Program-made: the position numbers and the translations under genes
In this document: piece after piece, positions 33,952 through 42,957 of the stretch
Layout: each line of letters begins with the position of its first letter
How positions within the stretch are numbered: the first letter of the stretch is position 1
Source of the DNA: CAVPTL01 sp963729195
GTDB taxonomy: Bacteria > Actinomycetota > Thermoleophilia > Gaiellales > JAICJC01
Length of the DNA stretch: 64,000 nucleotides
NCBI GenBank assembly: GCA_963729195.1
Contig: CAVSNF010000022.1
Coordinates: 382,963 to 446,962, forward strand
Direction of reading: 5' to 3'
The notes under the pieces: model-generated
The model's input: only the letters and a program-made list of their open reading frames with translations
What the model was told of the DNA's origin: nothing
Databases searched by the model: none

Positions 33952-34837
33952 AGGTGGTTCTAAAAAGAGGGGTGGTTGGGTGTGACGGCGAAGACGGGGG
34001 TGTTGTCCTTGTTGGTTGTCAGGATGGGGGTCGTGATGTCGGGCGAGCATCTTGAGGTTTGTGAGGCGTTGTGGCTGCGGGTGGAGCCGTTGCTTCCGGT
34101 GACGGCGCGGCGGTTTCGGTATCCGGGTCGTAAGCGGATTGATGATCGGGCGTGTCTTGAGGGGATCCTTTATGTGTTGCGGTGGGGGGTGCCGTGGCGG
34201 GTGTTGCCGCTTGCTGAGGGTGGGCCGAGCGGGGGGACGTGTTGGCGGCGGTTTCGGGATTGGACTGAGGCGGGGGTGTGGGATGAGGTGCATGGCTTGG
34301 TGGTGGCCGAGTTAGATGGCGATGGGCGGCTTGATCTGAGTCGCGCGTTGGTTGATTCGAGTGATGCGAAGGCCAAAAAAGGGGCGAGAAAACCGGGCGT
34401 AGCTTCAAAACGCAGGCTCCAAAGGACCCGTCATCACCTAATCACCGAAGCGCAGGGCACGCCGCTTGGTGGCTACATCACCAGCCCCACCGAAAACGAT
34501 TACTCACACCTGTTGCCACTGGTCGACGAGCTGCCCCGCCACCCGGTGAGGTGTGAGCCGATCGTGGCTATGACAAGACAGGCCAACATCACTGGCCTGA
34601 CCGAGCGCGGGATCACCCGAGATCAGCCGCCGCCGCCACCCCGGCCAAGGCAGCCAACGCCGCGACCCCGAAGGTCGACACAGAAGCGCGATCGAACGCA
34701 CCCACAGCTGGATCAAAAACTTCCGCCGCCTCGACACCCGCTGGGAAGTCCGCGACGACCACCACGAAGGCTTCTACAAACTCGGCCTCATCATCATCTG
34801 CCTCAGAATCGCCACCGCACCTCATTATGAGACCACC
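33952..34837 (+). mobile_element. IS5-family-like insertion sequence, about 886 bp
   Basis: Ends are AGGTGGTTCTAAAA on the left and TTATGAGACCACC on the right; the right end reverse-complements to GGTGGTCTC, giving short terminal inverted repeats around GGTGGT. The element is flanked by a 6-nt direct repeat GCCAGG (33946-33951 and 34838-34843), and removing it plus one repeat restores an exact palindrome. It has lower GC skew and a different codon style from its neighbours. The single transposase gene is frame-broken. Exact ends could be off by a base. Confidence 0.8.
34036..34830 (+). pseudogene. IS5-family DDE transposase, frameshifted
   Basis: From ATG 34036: MSGEHLEVCEALWLRVEPLLP, YPGRKRIDDRACLEGILYVL, GVPWRVLP, GTCWRRFRDWTEAGVWDEVH, first catalytic Asp in ALVDSSDAK, HHLITEAQGTPLGG. 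Later parts lie in other frames: second Asp in DRGYDKT (near 34560), then SAIERTHSWIKNFRRLDTRWE with the catalytic Glu and FYKLGLIIICLRIATA at the end. At least two frameshifts near 34560-34620 separate them, so no active transposase is expected unless these are sequence errors. Confidence 0.8.
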
Positions 34838-35222
34838 GCCAGGCACCGTTATTCACGCCGAGCATGGGCTCCACCAAGAGCTGGAACGGCTTGCCCGCCC
34901 GTTGGACGACGATCCAGTTCGGTCGTGGCTGAGTCAGCGTTCCGTTAACCCTCGGTCCGTGGCCGGTGACGACGACGTGGTAGACGCCCGGCGGTACGTC
35001 GAAGGAGAACCGGCCGTGCTCGTCGGTGACCACCTTGAGGAATTCAGCGCCACCCGTCACATCGAACCGCAACCGCGTCAGCGGGCTCGGCGGGGCGCTT
35101 GTGCCCCCAATCACGATGACCTCACCTGTCACCTGGGTGTCACCGTGGGTGGCAGTACTGCCGCTGCATCCACAGAGCGTCAGTGCGACGACCACGACGA
35201 GGCACCTTGTGACGAATGTCAT
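34803..35222 (-). CDS. small lipoprotein with carboxypeptidase-regulatory-like domain
   Basis: 139-aa lipoprotein: signal peptide MTFVTRCLVVVVALTLCGC with lipobox Cys19, then a beta-sandwich of the carboxypeptidase-regulatory type (VTGEVIVIGGT, LRFDVTGGAEFLKVVTDEHGRFSFDVPPGVYHVVVTGHG). The last about 20 residues (GVNNGAW then RWSHNEVRWRF) are encoded by the palindrome and by the right end of the IS, so the native C-terminus has been replaced. Function unknown; probably surface-exposed. Confidence 0.65.
   Translation of the reverse strand: MTFVTRCLVVVVALTLCGCSGSTATHGDTQVTGEVIVIGGTSAPPSPLTRLRFDVTGGAEFLKVVTDEHGRFSFDVPPGVYHVVVTGHGPRVNGTLTQPRPNWIVVQRAGKPFQLLVEPMLGVNNGAWRWSHNEVRWRF
34838..34856. 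repeat. palindromic repeat, CGTT type, right half (copy 5, split by IS)
   Basis: GCCAGGCACCGTTATTCAC, the second part of the palindrome, beginning with the GCCAGG that also ends the left half. It lies within the coding frame of the minus-strand lipoprotein. Confidence 0.9.
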
Positions 35223-35257
35223 CTACCCAGCGTAGTAGACGGGTCCGCTGATGTGAA

Positions 35258-35330
35258 TACCCCCAACCGGGTTCGAACCGGTGTTACCAGCGTGAAAGGC
35301 TGGGGTCCTAGGCCACTAGACGATGGGGGC
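35258..35330 (-). tRNA. tRNA-Glu (anticodon TTC)
   Basis: 73-nt cloverleaf on the minus strand: acceptor GCCCCCA/TGGGGGT (terminal G-T), D-arm with TCTAGTGGCCTAGGA, anticodon stem CCAGC/GCTGG with loop CTTTCAC, T-arm ACCGG-TTCGAAC-CCGGT, discriminator A. No encoded CCA. Confidence 0.95.
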
Positions 35331-35351
35331 AGGGCATGGGCAGGATACCCG

Positions 35352-35547
35352 TCAGTTGAGGGTCAGCGGCGCGGGCGTGTCCAGGTGCCTCAGTGCCGCC
35401 TGCAGCTGTTCCCACGCTTCGTGCTCGACCTGCTCGTACTCGTCCCCGGTGAGTCCCTCGGTACTGCTCGAGGTAGCGGCGCCACACGACTTCCGCCGAG
35501 AGCGGGAATCTCGTGACGATGTCGGTGTGGCTGGTCAACGGGCTCAC
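35352..35547 (-). CDS. small hypothetical protein (one frameshift)
   Basis: From GTG 35547: TDIVTRFPLSAEVVWRRYLEQYRG; near 35460 an extra G in a GGG run breaks the frame, and removing it continues as LTGDEYEQVEHEAWEQLQAALRHL to the TGA at 35352-35354, giving about 64 aa. The corrected sequence is amphipathic and helix-rich, unlike the uncorrected arginine-rich reading. No family recognised. It lies between agmatinase and tRNA-Glu. Confidence 0.5.
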
Positions 35548-35597
35548 ATTTCTACTACGGTCGGGACGGTCAAATGGTTCCCAAAATGGTGAACTTT

Positions 35598-36602
35598 CTA
35601 TCTCGATCTGGAGTCCAGCCGGGGGGTGACAGGTCGGCCGCTGCGGCGCAGGCCAAGGCCCGAGAGGGCTTCGAGCACCAGCCGGTGGGCGTTCACCGCG
35701 GTGATCTGCGTGGGGTCATACGGCGGTGAGACCTCCACCAGTTCGAATCCCACAACCGGAAGCTCGGCGGTGATGCGGCGCACCGCCGCGCCCAGCTCAC
35801 GGGTCGTCAGACCGCCGATCTCGGGAGTTCCGGTGCCCGGCGCGTAGGCCGGGTCGAGCGAGTCGATGTCGACCGACAGGAACACGTGCTGCCACTCCTT
35901 GGCGGCCTCGATCACCTCATCCAGGCACGGCAGAAATCCCCGCTCGTCGAGCTCGTACATCGTGTACCAGCGAAAGCCGTTCTCACTCATCCAGGTGAAT
36001 TCCTCGTCCTCGGGCCACCAGCCGCGCAGCCCGATCTGGATGAACTGGTCACCCCTGATGGCGCCGTTGTCGACCACCACGCGCATCGGTGAGCCGTGGG
36101 AGAGCTCGAAGCCGTGCAAGGCCGAGGCGGTGTCGGCGTGGGCGTCGAAGTGGATCACGCCGACGGTGCCGGGGCCATAGTGCTCGGCCACCGCGGTCAT
36201 GTCGGGGATCGCCACCGAGTGGTCGCCTCCGAGGATCACCGGGATCGCCCCGGCGGCGCAGATCTCGGACACCAGTTGCTTGACCGCGGCGTGGCTTTGG
36301 GCGGTGTCGCCCGAGACGGTCTCGGCGTCGCCGTAGTCGACCACGTTCAGCTCGACGAAGGGGTCGACGCCCAGCCCCATGTGCGGCCGGCGCGGCGGCA
36401 CGCCGCCGGTGTCGTCGGCTCCACGGATCGCGCGCGGCCCGTAGCGGGTGCCGGGTCGGTTGGACACCGCCTCGTCGAACGGCGCGCCCACGATGGCGAC
36501 GTCCACGCCCTCGAGCTCGGCCGGCGTGAGCGCGAGCGGCAGCTTCGAGAAGGTCGCGATGCCGGCATAGCTCGGCTCGCCCTCTCGGTTTACTCGAGTC
36601 AA
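35598..36602 (-). CDS. agmatinase / ureohydrolase (arginase family)
   Basis: 334-aa binuclear Mn enzyme hydrolysing a guanidino group to urea. Metal motifs GGDHS, HFDAHADT and SVDIDSLDPAYAPGTGTPE are all intact. TTG 36602 is chosen because GGAGG lies about 7 nt upstream; an upstream GTG at 36671 would add 23 residues without that site. Agmatinase is most likely, but guanidinobutyrase and guanidinopropionase share these motifs. A guanidino-modifying-fold enzyme begins at 63.8 kb, not adjacent. Confidence 0.88.
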   Translation of the reverse strand: MTRVNREGEPSYAGIATFSKLPLALTPAELEGVDVAIVGAPFDEAVSNRPGTRYGPRAIRGADDTGGVPPRRPHMGLGVDPFVELNVVDYGDAETVSGDTAQSHAAVKQLVSEICAAGAIPVILGGDHSVAIPDMTAVAEHYGPGTVGVIHFDAHADTASALHGFELSHGSPMRVVVDNGAIRGDQFIQIGLRGWWPEDEEFTWMSENGFRWYTMYELDERGFLPCLDEVIEAAKEWQHVFLSVDIDSLDPAYAPGTGTPEIGGLTTRELGAAVRRITAELPVVGFELVEVSPPYDPTQITAVNAHRLVLEALSGLGLRRSGRPVTPRLDSRSR

Positions 36603-36714
36603 AGGTTGCCTCCGAAAACCGTGTTTTGCCTGGGTCGATGTGCCCACGACCCCCACGGATGAACCTACCACCTTCGCCGGCCGCGGGCGCCGTTGGCGAT
36701 CTAGGATTGATGCA

Positions 36715-36787
36715 GGGCCGTTAGCTCAGTTGGTAGAGCAGGGGACTTTTAATCCCAAGGTCGTAGGTTCGATCCCTACACGGCCCA
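36715..36787 (+). tRNA. tRNA-Lys (anticodon TTT)
   Basis: 73-nt cloverleaf: acceptor GGGCCGT/ACGGCCC, D-arm TAGCTCAGTTGGTAGAGCA, anticodon loop CTTTTAA, T-arm GTAGG-TTCGATC-CCTAC, discriminator A. CCA not encoded. The following 2.9 kb is gene-poor with decayed fragments, as often seen next to tRNA integration sites; no duplicated 3' end of the tRNA was found. Confidence 0.96.
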
Positions 36788-37075
36788 TCGCGCGTATTCC
36801 CTGGTACCACGGCTTTTAGACACTCTGTGGTTGTCACGGTCAGCGGCCGGGTGGGAACCAAAGTGGGAACCCGCCGCCGAGTCCCCACCACCTGTGATGA
36901 CGCTTGGGAGACTCACAACGAGCGGGAAGACACCGAAGGCGTTGCCTGAGGCGAGGAGCAGCGCGCCGTCAAAAAGAACGCAGGCGCCGATTGCGAATAT
37001 CAGAAGGTTCACCCATCGCGGTTGGGCGCGTAGATCCTTCCGATGGACCGAGTTCGGTTTGGAGTCTGGACTCAT
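36776..37075 (-). CDS. small membrane protein of unknown function, possibly rearranged C-terminus
   Basis: 99-aa frame whose ATG (37075) overlaps the stop of the upstream remnant (ATGA), supporting a real start. Residues about 20-58 (PRWVNLLIFAIGACVLFDGA, GVFPLVVSLPSVI) form two membrane segments. The tail runs antisense into the last 12 bases of tRNA-Lys, so the native C-terminus was probably lost to a rearrangement next to the tRNA. No family recognised. Confidence 0.4.
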   Translation of the reverse strand: MSPDSKPNSVHRKDLRAQPRWVNLLIFAIGACVLFDGALLLASGNAFGVFPLVVSLPSVITGGGDSAAGSHFGSHPAADRDNHRVSKSRGTREYARWAV

Positions 37076-37349
37076 CTAACTGCCTCCGACACTCGTGGAT
37101 TGCGCTCGCGGATGGTGGTGGCGAGGTCGTCGTACATGGTGTGTTTTAGTAGGTAGGCGCTGGCTACGGCTGTGAGGGCGGCGGTGTTGTAGGCGGGGTC
37201 GTCTTGGAGGCCGCCTGTTCGATCACGAAGCGTCCCGCGCCCGGATGGCGCACCTCGAGCGCGGAGTGGTAGAGGTAGTGCGTCGATCGGTGCTGTAGCC
37301 GCGCCGCAGCTGCCTCGAAGACGCGCCCGTTAAGCCGGACAGAGCTACC
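37072..37349 (-). pseudogene. decayed gene remnant(s)
   Basis: Two joined fragments in different frames. 37207-37349 reads SVRLNGRVFEAAAARLQ, then THYLYHSALEVRHPGAGRFV, which resembles the N-terminal part of an uncharacterised actinobacterial protein. 37072-37212 reads DPAYNTAALTAVASAYLLKH and ends RERNPRVSEAVR before TGA, overlapping the next ATG. Neither has a plausible start or full length. I read them as scars of deleted genes. Confidence 0.4.
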
Positions 37350-37464
37350 ACCCGCGCCGAGTGGAGCCAGTACAGATCCACAGCCGCCGCACAGCTCTTG
37401 GATAATAACTGCCCTCGTTTGCCTGCCTCGCTCACTGTGCTCCAGCGAGAGGTATTCGGCTCGG

Positions 37465-38187
37465 TCATCCCGGCGATGATTCGCGCGCGGGTTCCACTCG
37501 AGTCTCGACTCCGCCGGCCCACGGTTCGCCTATACCCTCACGCTGTCGAGTGCCACGTCGTCGCTCTGCGCTGGACGCGAGGCTTGCCGTCGGTCGGAGT
37601 TTCGGTCGGCGGGCAAGAAGCAGCGAGGCACCCATACCGGCGAACGCGAGATCACGGACTCCGGCCGCCGCGGTTTGCGCGATCTCCGGTAGCACCGAGG
37701 ACACCGCCACCAGGATGACACCGGCAATCAACGCCACTCCCGTCCATCGCGGCAGCACTCCGGTGCGGATCACCGCAACGCCGAAGGCCGACCCCGCGAC
37801 CATCATCACGGCGCCGTGAATGGTTATCCACGGGCCGAACTGGGCAGCGAGCGCGTCCCAACCGCTCGTCCGGTTCGCCAGGGCAACCACCACCGTGCTC
37901 GTAAAGAAGACGAAGGCGTATGCGTAGCCGACGGCGCCGAAGAGGCCAAGCCGCCCGATCGCCGGTCGCTGCACCGCGTAGAGCCCGATCACGAACAGGG
38001 GAATCGCCGCCTCTGCCAGATACGTGAGCGCGAGCTGCGGCGTGGAGAATCCACCCTGAACCAGCTCGACCAGATCGGACACGAAGTACAACGCCGAGAA
38101 CACAACCGTGGCCACCCCGACCAGGACGGCCAGCCCGGCCGGCGTCTCTCGGGCCAGTTCGCTTCGGAACGCCACGGGCAGGTTCAC
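37465..38187 (-). CDS. multi-pass membrane protein of unknown function
   Basis: 240-aa protein from GTG 38187 with about six membrane helices (GLAVLVGVATVVFSALYFV, LALTYLAEAAIPLFVIGLYA, LGLFGAVGYAYAFVFFTSTV and later segments), and a basic, disordered C-terminal 50 residues. The GTG overlaps the possible stop of the SRPBCC gene upstream (GTGA), so the two form an operon. No transporter or enzyme signature recognised. Confidence 0.65.
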   Translation of the reverse strand: MNLPVAFRSELARETPAGLAVLVGVATVVFSALYFVSDLVELVQGGFSTPQLALTYLAEAAIPLFVIGLYAVQRPAIGRLGLFGAVGYAYAFVFFTSTVVVALANRTSGWDALAAQFGPWITIHGAVMMVAGSAFGVAVIRTGVLPRWTGVALIAGVILVAVSSVLPEIAQTAAAGVRDLAFAGMGASLLLARRPKLRPTASLASSAERRRGTRQREGIGEPWAGGVETRVEPARESSPG

Positions 38188-38860
38188 GAGGGTGCCCGCT
38201 TTCCCGTTGCACAGTCGGGCTCTCTTGCGATAGGGCTGCGCGACGCTCGGCCCTGTCCCTTATGCCGCGCAGCGTCTTTCGGGTCATCACGAAGCTGATC
38301 GCCGCAGCGGGCTCGACCACCAGCGGCGCCCACCCGCGCGTATATTCGTATCGCTCCCGCACAAGCAGCCGCGTTGTCCCCTCTGACTGCTCTTGCAACA
38401 CGAACGCCCACGTAAAATCGTAGGGAGGCGGCGTATTCCCCATCGCAACCCCGCCGCGAATCACGAGCGATCGCCCCACTTCCACCCCAACCACGTCGAG
38501 CGGGCCCTCCGGATAGAGCCTGACCTCGTCTCCAACGGCGACATCCTGCCATTCAGGCACGACCCGATCCGCGCTGTGGATGTCGCAACCGACCAGGTTC
38601 TCGAAGAAGTCGTAGCTGTAGAACCCGCCCCGTCCCTGACCCAGCTGTGCGATCCACGGCCAAACCTCATCGACCGAGCCCCGAATGGTGATGGCACGAG
38701 TCGCGATGAGGTCGGGATTCGCGATCAACTCGTCGCCAGGGAGACCCAGGTCTCGTTCTCCATCAGTAACCCCCCAACAGAGCCAGCGTCGCCTCCCAAA
38801 ACCGAGAAACGCGGCGGTAACCCCGATGCCAGTCACGCCGACCACATATCGGAGCCTCAT
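38184..38860 (-). CDS. SRPBCC-family (START-like) membrane-anchored protein, C-terminus uncertain
   Basis: From ATG 38860: an N-terminal membrane helix (LRYVVGVTGIGVTAAFLGFG), then a START/Bet v1-like domain (ATRAITIRGSVDEVWPWIAQLGQGR region split as SVDEVWPWIAQLGQGRGGFY, YDFFENLVGCDIH, PYDFTWAFVLQEQSEGTTRL). After SFVMTRKTLRGIRDRAE the frame runs on without a sensible end, while the neighbouring frame stops at 38184 overlapping the next GTG; a one-base indel near 38200-38250 would fix this. Binds hydrophobic ligands in this fold; ligand unknown. Confidence 0.65.
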
Positions 38861-39669
38861 TCGGGGGGGCCGGCTGAACACGGTGCAATCCCCGTGATCG
38901 CGCTTCGGTCGCCTCTGGCCTCGCGGCCTGCGCGCTGACTCCCTTGGTGCGGTGTAACTGACGCCATGAGCGCCTCCTTCGGCCGAGTTGTCGTCAGTGA
39001 AGGATCTCCGCTGGAGGCGTCAGCGTCATCAGCGTGAACCCTGCTTGCGATAGGGGAGTTCTACGGTTCTCGAAGGATCTGACGCAACCGAGCCCGCTCG
39101 CACAACAGAGTCCGCCTCCTGTCAGTTCGCATGCGAGTCGCGGTCCTGGGGATCGCAATACCGTCCAGCGACCGTCGCGGCTGCGGGCTAGCGGCGCGCA
39201 CACGTGCGGACATTGCGGCTGCTTACGTCGTCGATGTAGAGATGCCGGTAGCCGTCCCCTGGGCCACCTGGGGCCGGTACGACTGAAAGACTAAGATCGA
39301 AGGTGATGGAGACGCCAGGAGCCTCAGCTGTGGCTTGGTCGGCACGTGTGGCTAGTGAGTGGTGTCAGCTTCGTCGTGATCCTGCTGTGCGTCGGAATTG
39401 TCGTGGCCAAGTCACGAAGCGTGCAGCACCGTCAAAGGAACTCGTAGCCGGCACGCCGTTTGAGTTCGCAGATCGCGGCGTATAGGCACTCGCGGGAGTG
39501 AGCGAGTGGCACCTCCACCGGTTCAAGAGCCGTCCGTGAAGGGTACGCCTGCAAACTGAGGTCGCCGCACCGTGGCGGAGTCTTCGCAGCAGCCCGTGCC
39601 AGCTAAGCTCGACCTGCGACGGACTGTCGGGGTCGTCGGTGTGGCGACCGTGGTGTCGAGGAGCGACTG
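38861..39669. other. gene-poor stretch, no supported gene
   Basis: About 800 nt with only short, arginine- or proline-rich frames. The best small candidate is 39355-39447 on the plus strand (30 aa, VSGVSFVVILLCVGIVVAK, one membrane helix), which I do not support without comparison. No repeat, tRNA or hairpin stood out. Confidence 0.4.
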
Positions 39670-40137
39670 ATGAATCTCACGATTGAGCGTATGGGGGTCG
39701 CCACCGATGAGGTACGGCAGCTCATCGCCGAGCTGGACATCGCGCTCTTGGGCAACTACCTGCCGGAGCAGCATCATGCGGTGTCGCTCGAGCAGCTCTT
39801 CGGCGGGAACGTGAGGTTCTTCGTCGCACGAGTTGACGGCGTTGCAGTCGGCTGCGGCGGCGTCGCCTTCGACGACGGTTTCGCCGAAGTCAAGCGGATG
39901 TATACGCGGCCGACGGCTCGGCGGATGGGTGTCGCGGCGGGCGTTCTGCGGCGTCTGGAACGAGAAGCCAGGACGGCGGGTTACTCGATTCTCCGGCTCG
40001 AGACCGGCAGGTATCAGACCGAAGCCATCGCCTTCTATCTGCGCGAGGGCTTTGAGCGATGCGATCCCTTCGGCGACTACGCGAGCATGACTCCGCGCTC
40101 GATCGAGACGAGCGTCTTCTGCCAGAAGACGATCTAG
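39670..40137 (+). CDS. GNAT-family N-acetyltransferase
   Basis: 155-aa acetyltransferase: MNLTIERMGVATDEVRQLI, FFVARVDGVAVGCGGVAF, AEVKRMYTRPTARRMGVAAGVLRRLE (acetyl-CoA-binding R-R-x-G-x-A loop), and LETGRYQTEAIAFYLREGF near the end. Start ATG 39670. Substrate unknown; isolated from an operon. Confidence 0.88.
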   Translation: MNLTIERMGVATDEVRQLIAELDIALLGNYLPEQHHAVSLEQLFGGNVRFFVARVDGVAVGCGGVAFDDGFAEVKRMYTRPTARRMGVAAGVLRRLEREARTAGYSILRLETGRYQTEAIAFYLREGFERCDPFGDYASMTPRSIETSVFCQKTI

Positions 40138-40442
40138 AAGCGATCGAGCCCGGCCGCTGGCCGTCGCACTCCGGCCGTCGCCCAGCGCGACCGCCCGAGC
40201 CGCCGCCAGCGCACGCCTGACACCCGGGATTTTCAGACACGTCGCACAGCATGCCAGACGCGGCGACCCCACAGTGACTCCGGGCTGCCGGGCACGTTGC
40301 CATCGCCGAGTCTGGGAGCCCTAGAGCGCCGGAAAAACGAGCTGAGCGTGGATACCGCGACCGTGCGGTGTTAGCTCGAAGCTCGCACTCTCATCCTGGT
40401 GATGGCAGAGGCAGGCACCCGCCACGCAGGCGCCTCCCGTGC
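40138..40442. other. intergenic region, nothing recognised
   Basis: 305 nt between the convergent GNAT and cupin genes. It is GC-rich with no convincing reading frame, hairpin with T-tract or repeat. Confidence 0.4.
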
Positions 40443-40979
40443 TCATCCGCCGGCGAGCAGACCCTCGGGATGAGGGCCGGAAGTGGTCTTGGGCGCGTCG
40501 GCGTATGCAACCCTGCCAGTAGTCGCCTCCTCGGTCACACCCGCACCGTGGCGGAGCGCCAACTCAGACACCGGATATACAAGACCGTCACCGGCATTGC
40601 GCGCGCCGACGCAGAGGATCACACACGGCTCGTCACTGCTCCCCACAAACACGTGCTCCGTCCAAGGTGGACAATGCACGAAATCCCACGCCCTGAGCCG
40701 CCGCTCCTCGCCCTCAACCAGGAGCAAGCACTCGCCCTGCAACACCAGGAAGTCCTCCTGGCCCTCCTCAGCGTGGTAGTAGCAGTTCGGCTGCCCCGGC
40801 CACATCACCTGGATGTTAATCCCATACTGCTCGAAGTGAGGATCGCCCTCGAACGTCACGCCGGCCCCGAACTTCTCACTGTGGACCCACTGCGCCTCGC
40901 GGGCATTGACAACGAACCAACCCTCGCCGACCGGCTTCAAACCGCCCGAAGCCTCCTCCATCAAAGCCTCTCGAACCAT
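40443..40979 (-). CDS. cupin-domain protein
   Basis: 178-aa single cupin. Conserved motif 1 is CYYHAEEGQEDFLVLQGECLL (metal His and Glu residues), motif 2 VHCPPWTEHVFVG. A 50-residue N-terminal extension contains AREAQWVHSEKFGAGVTFEG. Could be a sugar isomerase-like or sensory cupin; catalytic activity not deducible. Monocistronic. Confidence 0.85.
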   Translation of the reverse strand: MVREALMEEASGGLKPVGEGWFVVNAREAQWVHSEKFGAGVTFEGDPHFEQYGINIQVMWPGQPNCYYHAEEGQEDFLVLQGECLLLVEGEERRLRAWDFVHCPPWTEHVFVGSSDEPCVILCVGARNAGDGLVYPVSELALRHGAGVTEEATTGRVAYADAPKTTSGPHPEGLLAGG

Positions 40980-41281
40980 GCGTCCCTCCCGGGCTAGATC
41001 TCCCGCTCCACGACGAGCACCATACCGCGGGTCGCCAAATGTGCTCCCGACCGCACTGGGTTCAGATGATCACAACGCGATCACCCGCCTGGGCCAAGCC
41101 CACGTTGAGCGCAACACTCAAAACGGGCAGTCCGTACCCAGGATCAAGGCCGGATCCACCGTGCGCGTGCGCACTCTCGGCGGCACCCTGATCGCAGGCG
41201 GCTCATTCTAGTCATCCCCAGCGCAGGCGAGGTGAGGGACACCCTCACCTCGCCTCGCTCCCCACACGGCCAATCCAAGCA
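40980..41281. other. intergenic region, nothing recognised
   Basis: 302 nt upstream of the cupin gene and downstream of the GAP-family gene. One weak plus-strand frame ends VRVRTLGGTLIAGGSF near 41211, but it has no credible start or family. Confidence 0.35.
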
Positions 41282-41959
41282 TCACGAGATCAGACGTGCG
41301 AGGCCGTCGACGACCAATGCTGCGCCGATCCCCAGTGAGAGCCACACGCGCAGCACGGCTGCGTGCGTGGTACGCCACGATTGGCCGCGCCCCAGGATCA
41401 CGGCCGCGCGTTCCCCCGCGATGATCACGATGCCAACAGGCACCGACACGAGCGCCGTAGCGATAGCGACATAGAAGACAACGAGCGTGAGGTCGGCGAC
41501 GTCACCGACACCGGCCTCGGTGACGGTCGCCATGGCAAGCAGCGTGAGCACGAGCCGCTTCGGCCCTCCGAAGCCGAGCAGCCCCGCCATCGAGAACGCC
41601 GCCGCGGGGCGGATGTCGCCCAAGCCTGCGAGGATCGCGCTGGCACGGCCTCCCTCGGCCTGTGGGCGCGGCGACCGATGCCGAGCGTTGAGCCCGACGG
41701 CGATCAGCACAACGCCGAGCGCGAGCGTCAGAACCCCTTCAATCGTGTCGTGCGAGTCGAGGTGGTCGGCGGCGGCCTGACCGAGTAGCAGGCCGACACC
41801 GCAGGCAAGCACGGTTCCGAGCAGGAAGCCGCTCAGGAAGGCGATGCCGTTCGTGCGTGGCCGCTCGCTTCGGATAACGACAAACGTCGCCGTGAGAACG
41901 AGCGGGCTGGCCGCGGCCGCGATGGCGTACAGCAGGAGGTGCGCGCCGGCGTCGATCAA
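41282..41959 (-). CDS. GAP-family (LysE/Sap-like) membrane protein
   Basis: About 225-aa six-helix membrane protein: LLLYAIAAAASPLVLTATFV, GIAFLSGFLLGTVLACGVG, GVLTLALGVVLIAVGLNARH, DIRPAAAFSMAGLLGFGGPKR, VGIVIIAGERAAVILGRG. GAP proteins are implicated in lipid export in actinobacteria. TTG 41959 (LIDAGAHLLLY) is a guess; an earlier GTG at 42040 would overlap the DMT gene. The DMT gene ends 16 nt upstream. Confidence 0.75.
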   Translation of the reverse strand: MIDAGAHLLLYAIAAAASPLVLTATFVVIRSERPRTNGIAFLSGFLLGTVLACGVGLLLGQAAADHLDSHDTIEGVLTLALGVVLIAVGLNARHRSPRPQAEGGRASAILAGLGDIRPAAAFSMAGLLGFGGPKRLVLTLLAMATVTEAGVGDVADLTLVVFYVAIATALVSVPVGIVIIAGERAAVILGRGQSWRTTHAAVLRVWLSLGIGAALVVDGLARLIS

Positions 41960-41975
41960 TCGCGTACCCGTCCTT

Positions 41976-42864
41976 CTAAGCGTGCGCGATGGAGGGGTCA
42001 GGCGTGCTGGGGACGGGTGGTTCCTGCTTTGCTCCCTCACGCGCGAGCGAGATCACAACCGCCCCGGCGAGCGCGAGCCCGAGGCCGGCCACGGCGATCG
42101 ACGACATGCCAGGTCGGGCGGCTGAGCCGCTCGTCGAGCAGCAGCGTTCCGATCAGGATCCCGACCACGGGGTTTGCGACCGACACCGTGGCGACCGACG
42201 GTGCGAGCCGACCCGTCCCGAGCGACACCTGCTGCAACAGGAACCCGAGCACGCCCGCGACCGCCAGGGCATAGCACTCCCAATGCGAGAGCATGGTGCC
42301 GACGCTCTGGTGGAGGAAGTCGAGCGTGGGCTTGGTCAGCGACGAGGACAGCCCGAACAGGATCCCCGCGACGGCGCCGTACACGGCCGCCTTCATCGAG
42401 AGGCCGCCGGACCTGCCGAACACGAGCAGAAGCACGCAGAGCAGCGAGAGCAGGCCGATCGCGATCGCCCATTGCTGGTTGGACGCGTTCTCGTTCCCGC
42501 CGGCCGGGTCGCCGAAGTAGACGAACAGACCAAGTCCGACGATGATCACCAGGGCGCCGATCACCTCGCGTTTACCCACATGCTGCTTCGTGAGGAAGTA
42601 GCCGAGCGGCAGGGCGAAGACGACGGTCGTGACGAGCAGCGGCTGGATCACCGAGAGGCGGCCGCGGTCGAGCGCTCCGGCCTGGAACAGGTAGCCGGTG
42701 AAGAGGGCAGCCGTGCCCAGCAGCCAGGTCGTCTGACCCACCAGCCGCACGAGCGACATCGGCTGGGCCAGCGAGATCGTGGGCAGGTTCAGCGCCCCCT
42801 TCTGCTGGAGTGCGGCAGCCAGTGCGAAGAGGAACGCTGCAATCAGCGCGAGGATTGCCGCCAT
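41976..42864 (-). CDS. DMT/EamA-type transporter (one frameshift near C-terminus)
   Basis: About 295-aa membrane protein with nine to ten helices, starting MAAILALIAAFLFALAAALQ. The duplicated EamA-like layout is visible (SVIQPLLVTTVVFALPLGYF; SVATVSVANPVVGILIGTLL). Near 42105 the frame breaks in RPTWHVV; shifting by one restores a tenth helix IAVAGLGLALAGAVVISLA and a stop at 41976-41978. Probably exports small metabolites; substrate unknown. Confidence 0.8.
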
Positions 42865-42957
42865 GTCAGGGGACGTTACGGCGCGACGCGGTCGGCGCAG
42901 GGTGCGCCTCGGTGTTGCACCAAGGCCGGCCGGCCATCTGCCACGCACGGATTGAGC

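Noticed and set aside
36848..36871. Short direct repeat GTGGGAACC near tRNA-Lys as a phage attachment site
   Set aside because: The repeat is a 9-nt tandem only, does not match the tRNA 3' end, and no integrase is nearby.
39303..39485. 60-aa plus-strand frame and a 30-aa single-helix frame at 39355-39447
   Set aside because: No ribosome site, no family and no neighbours supporting them; too short to support from sequence alone.
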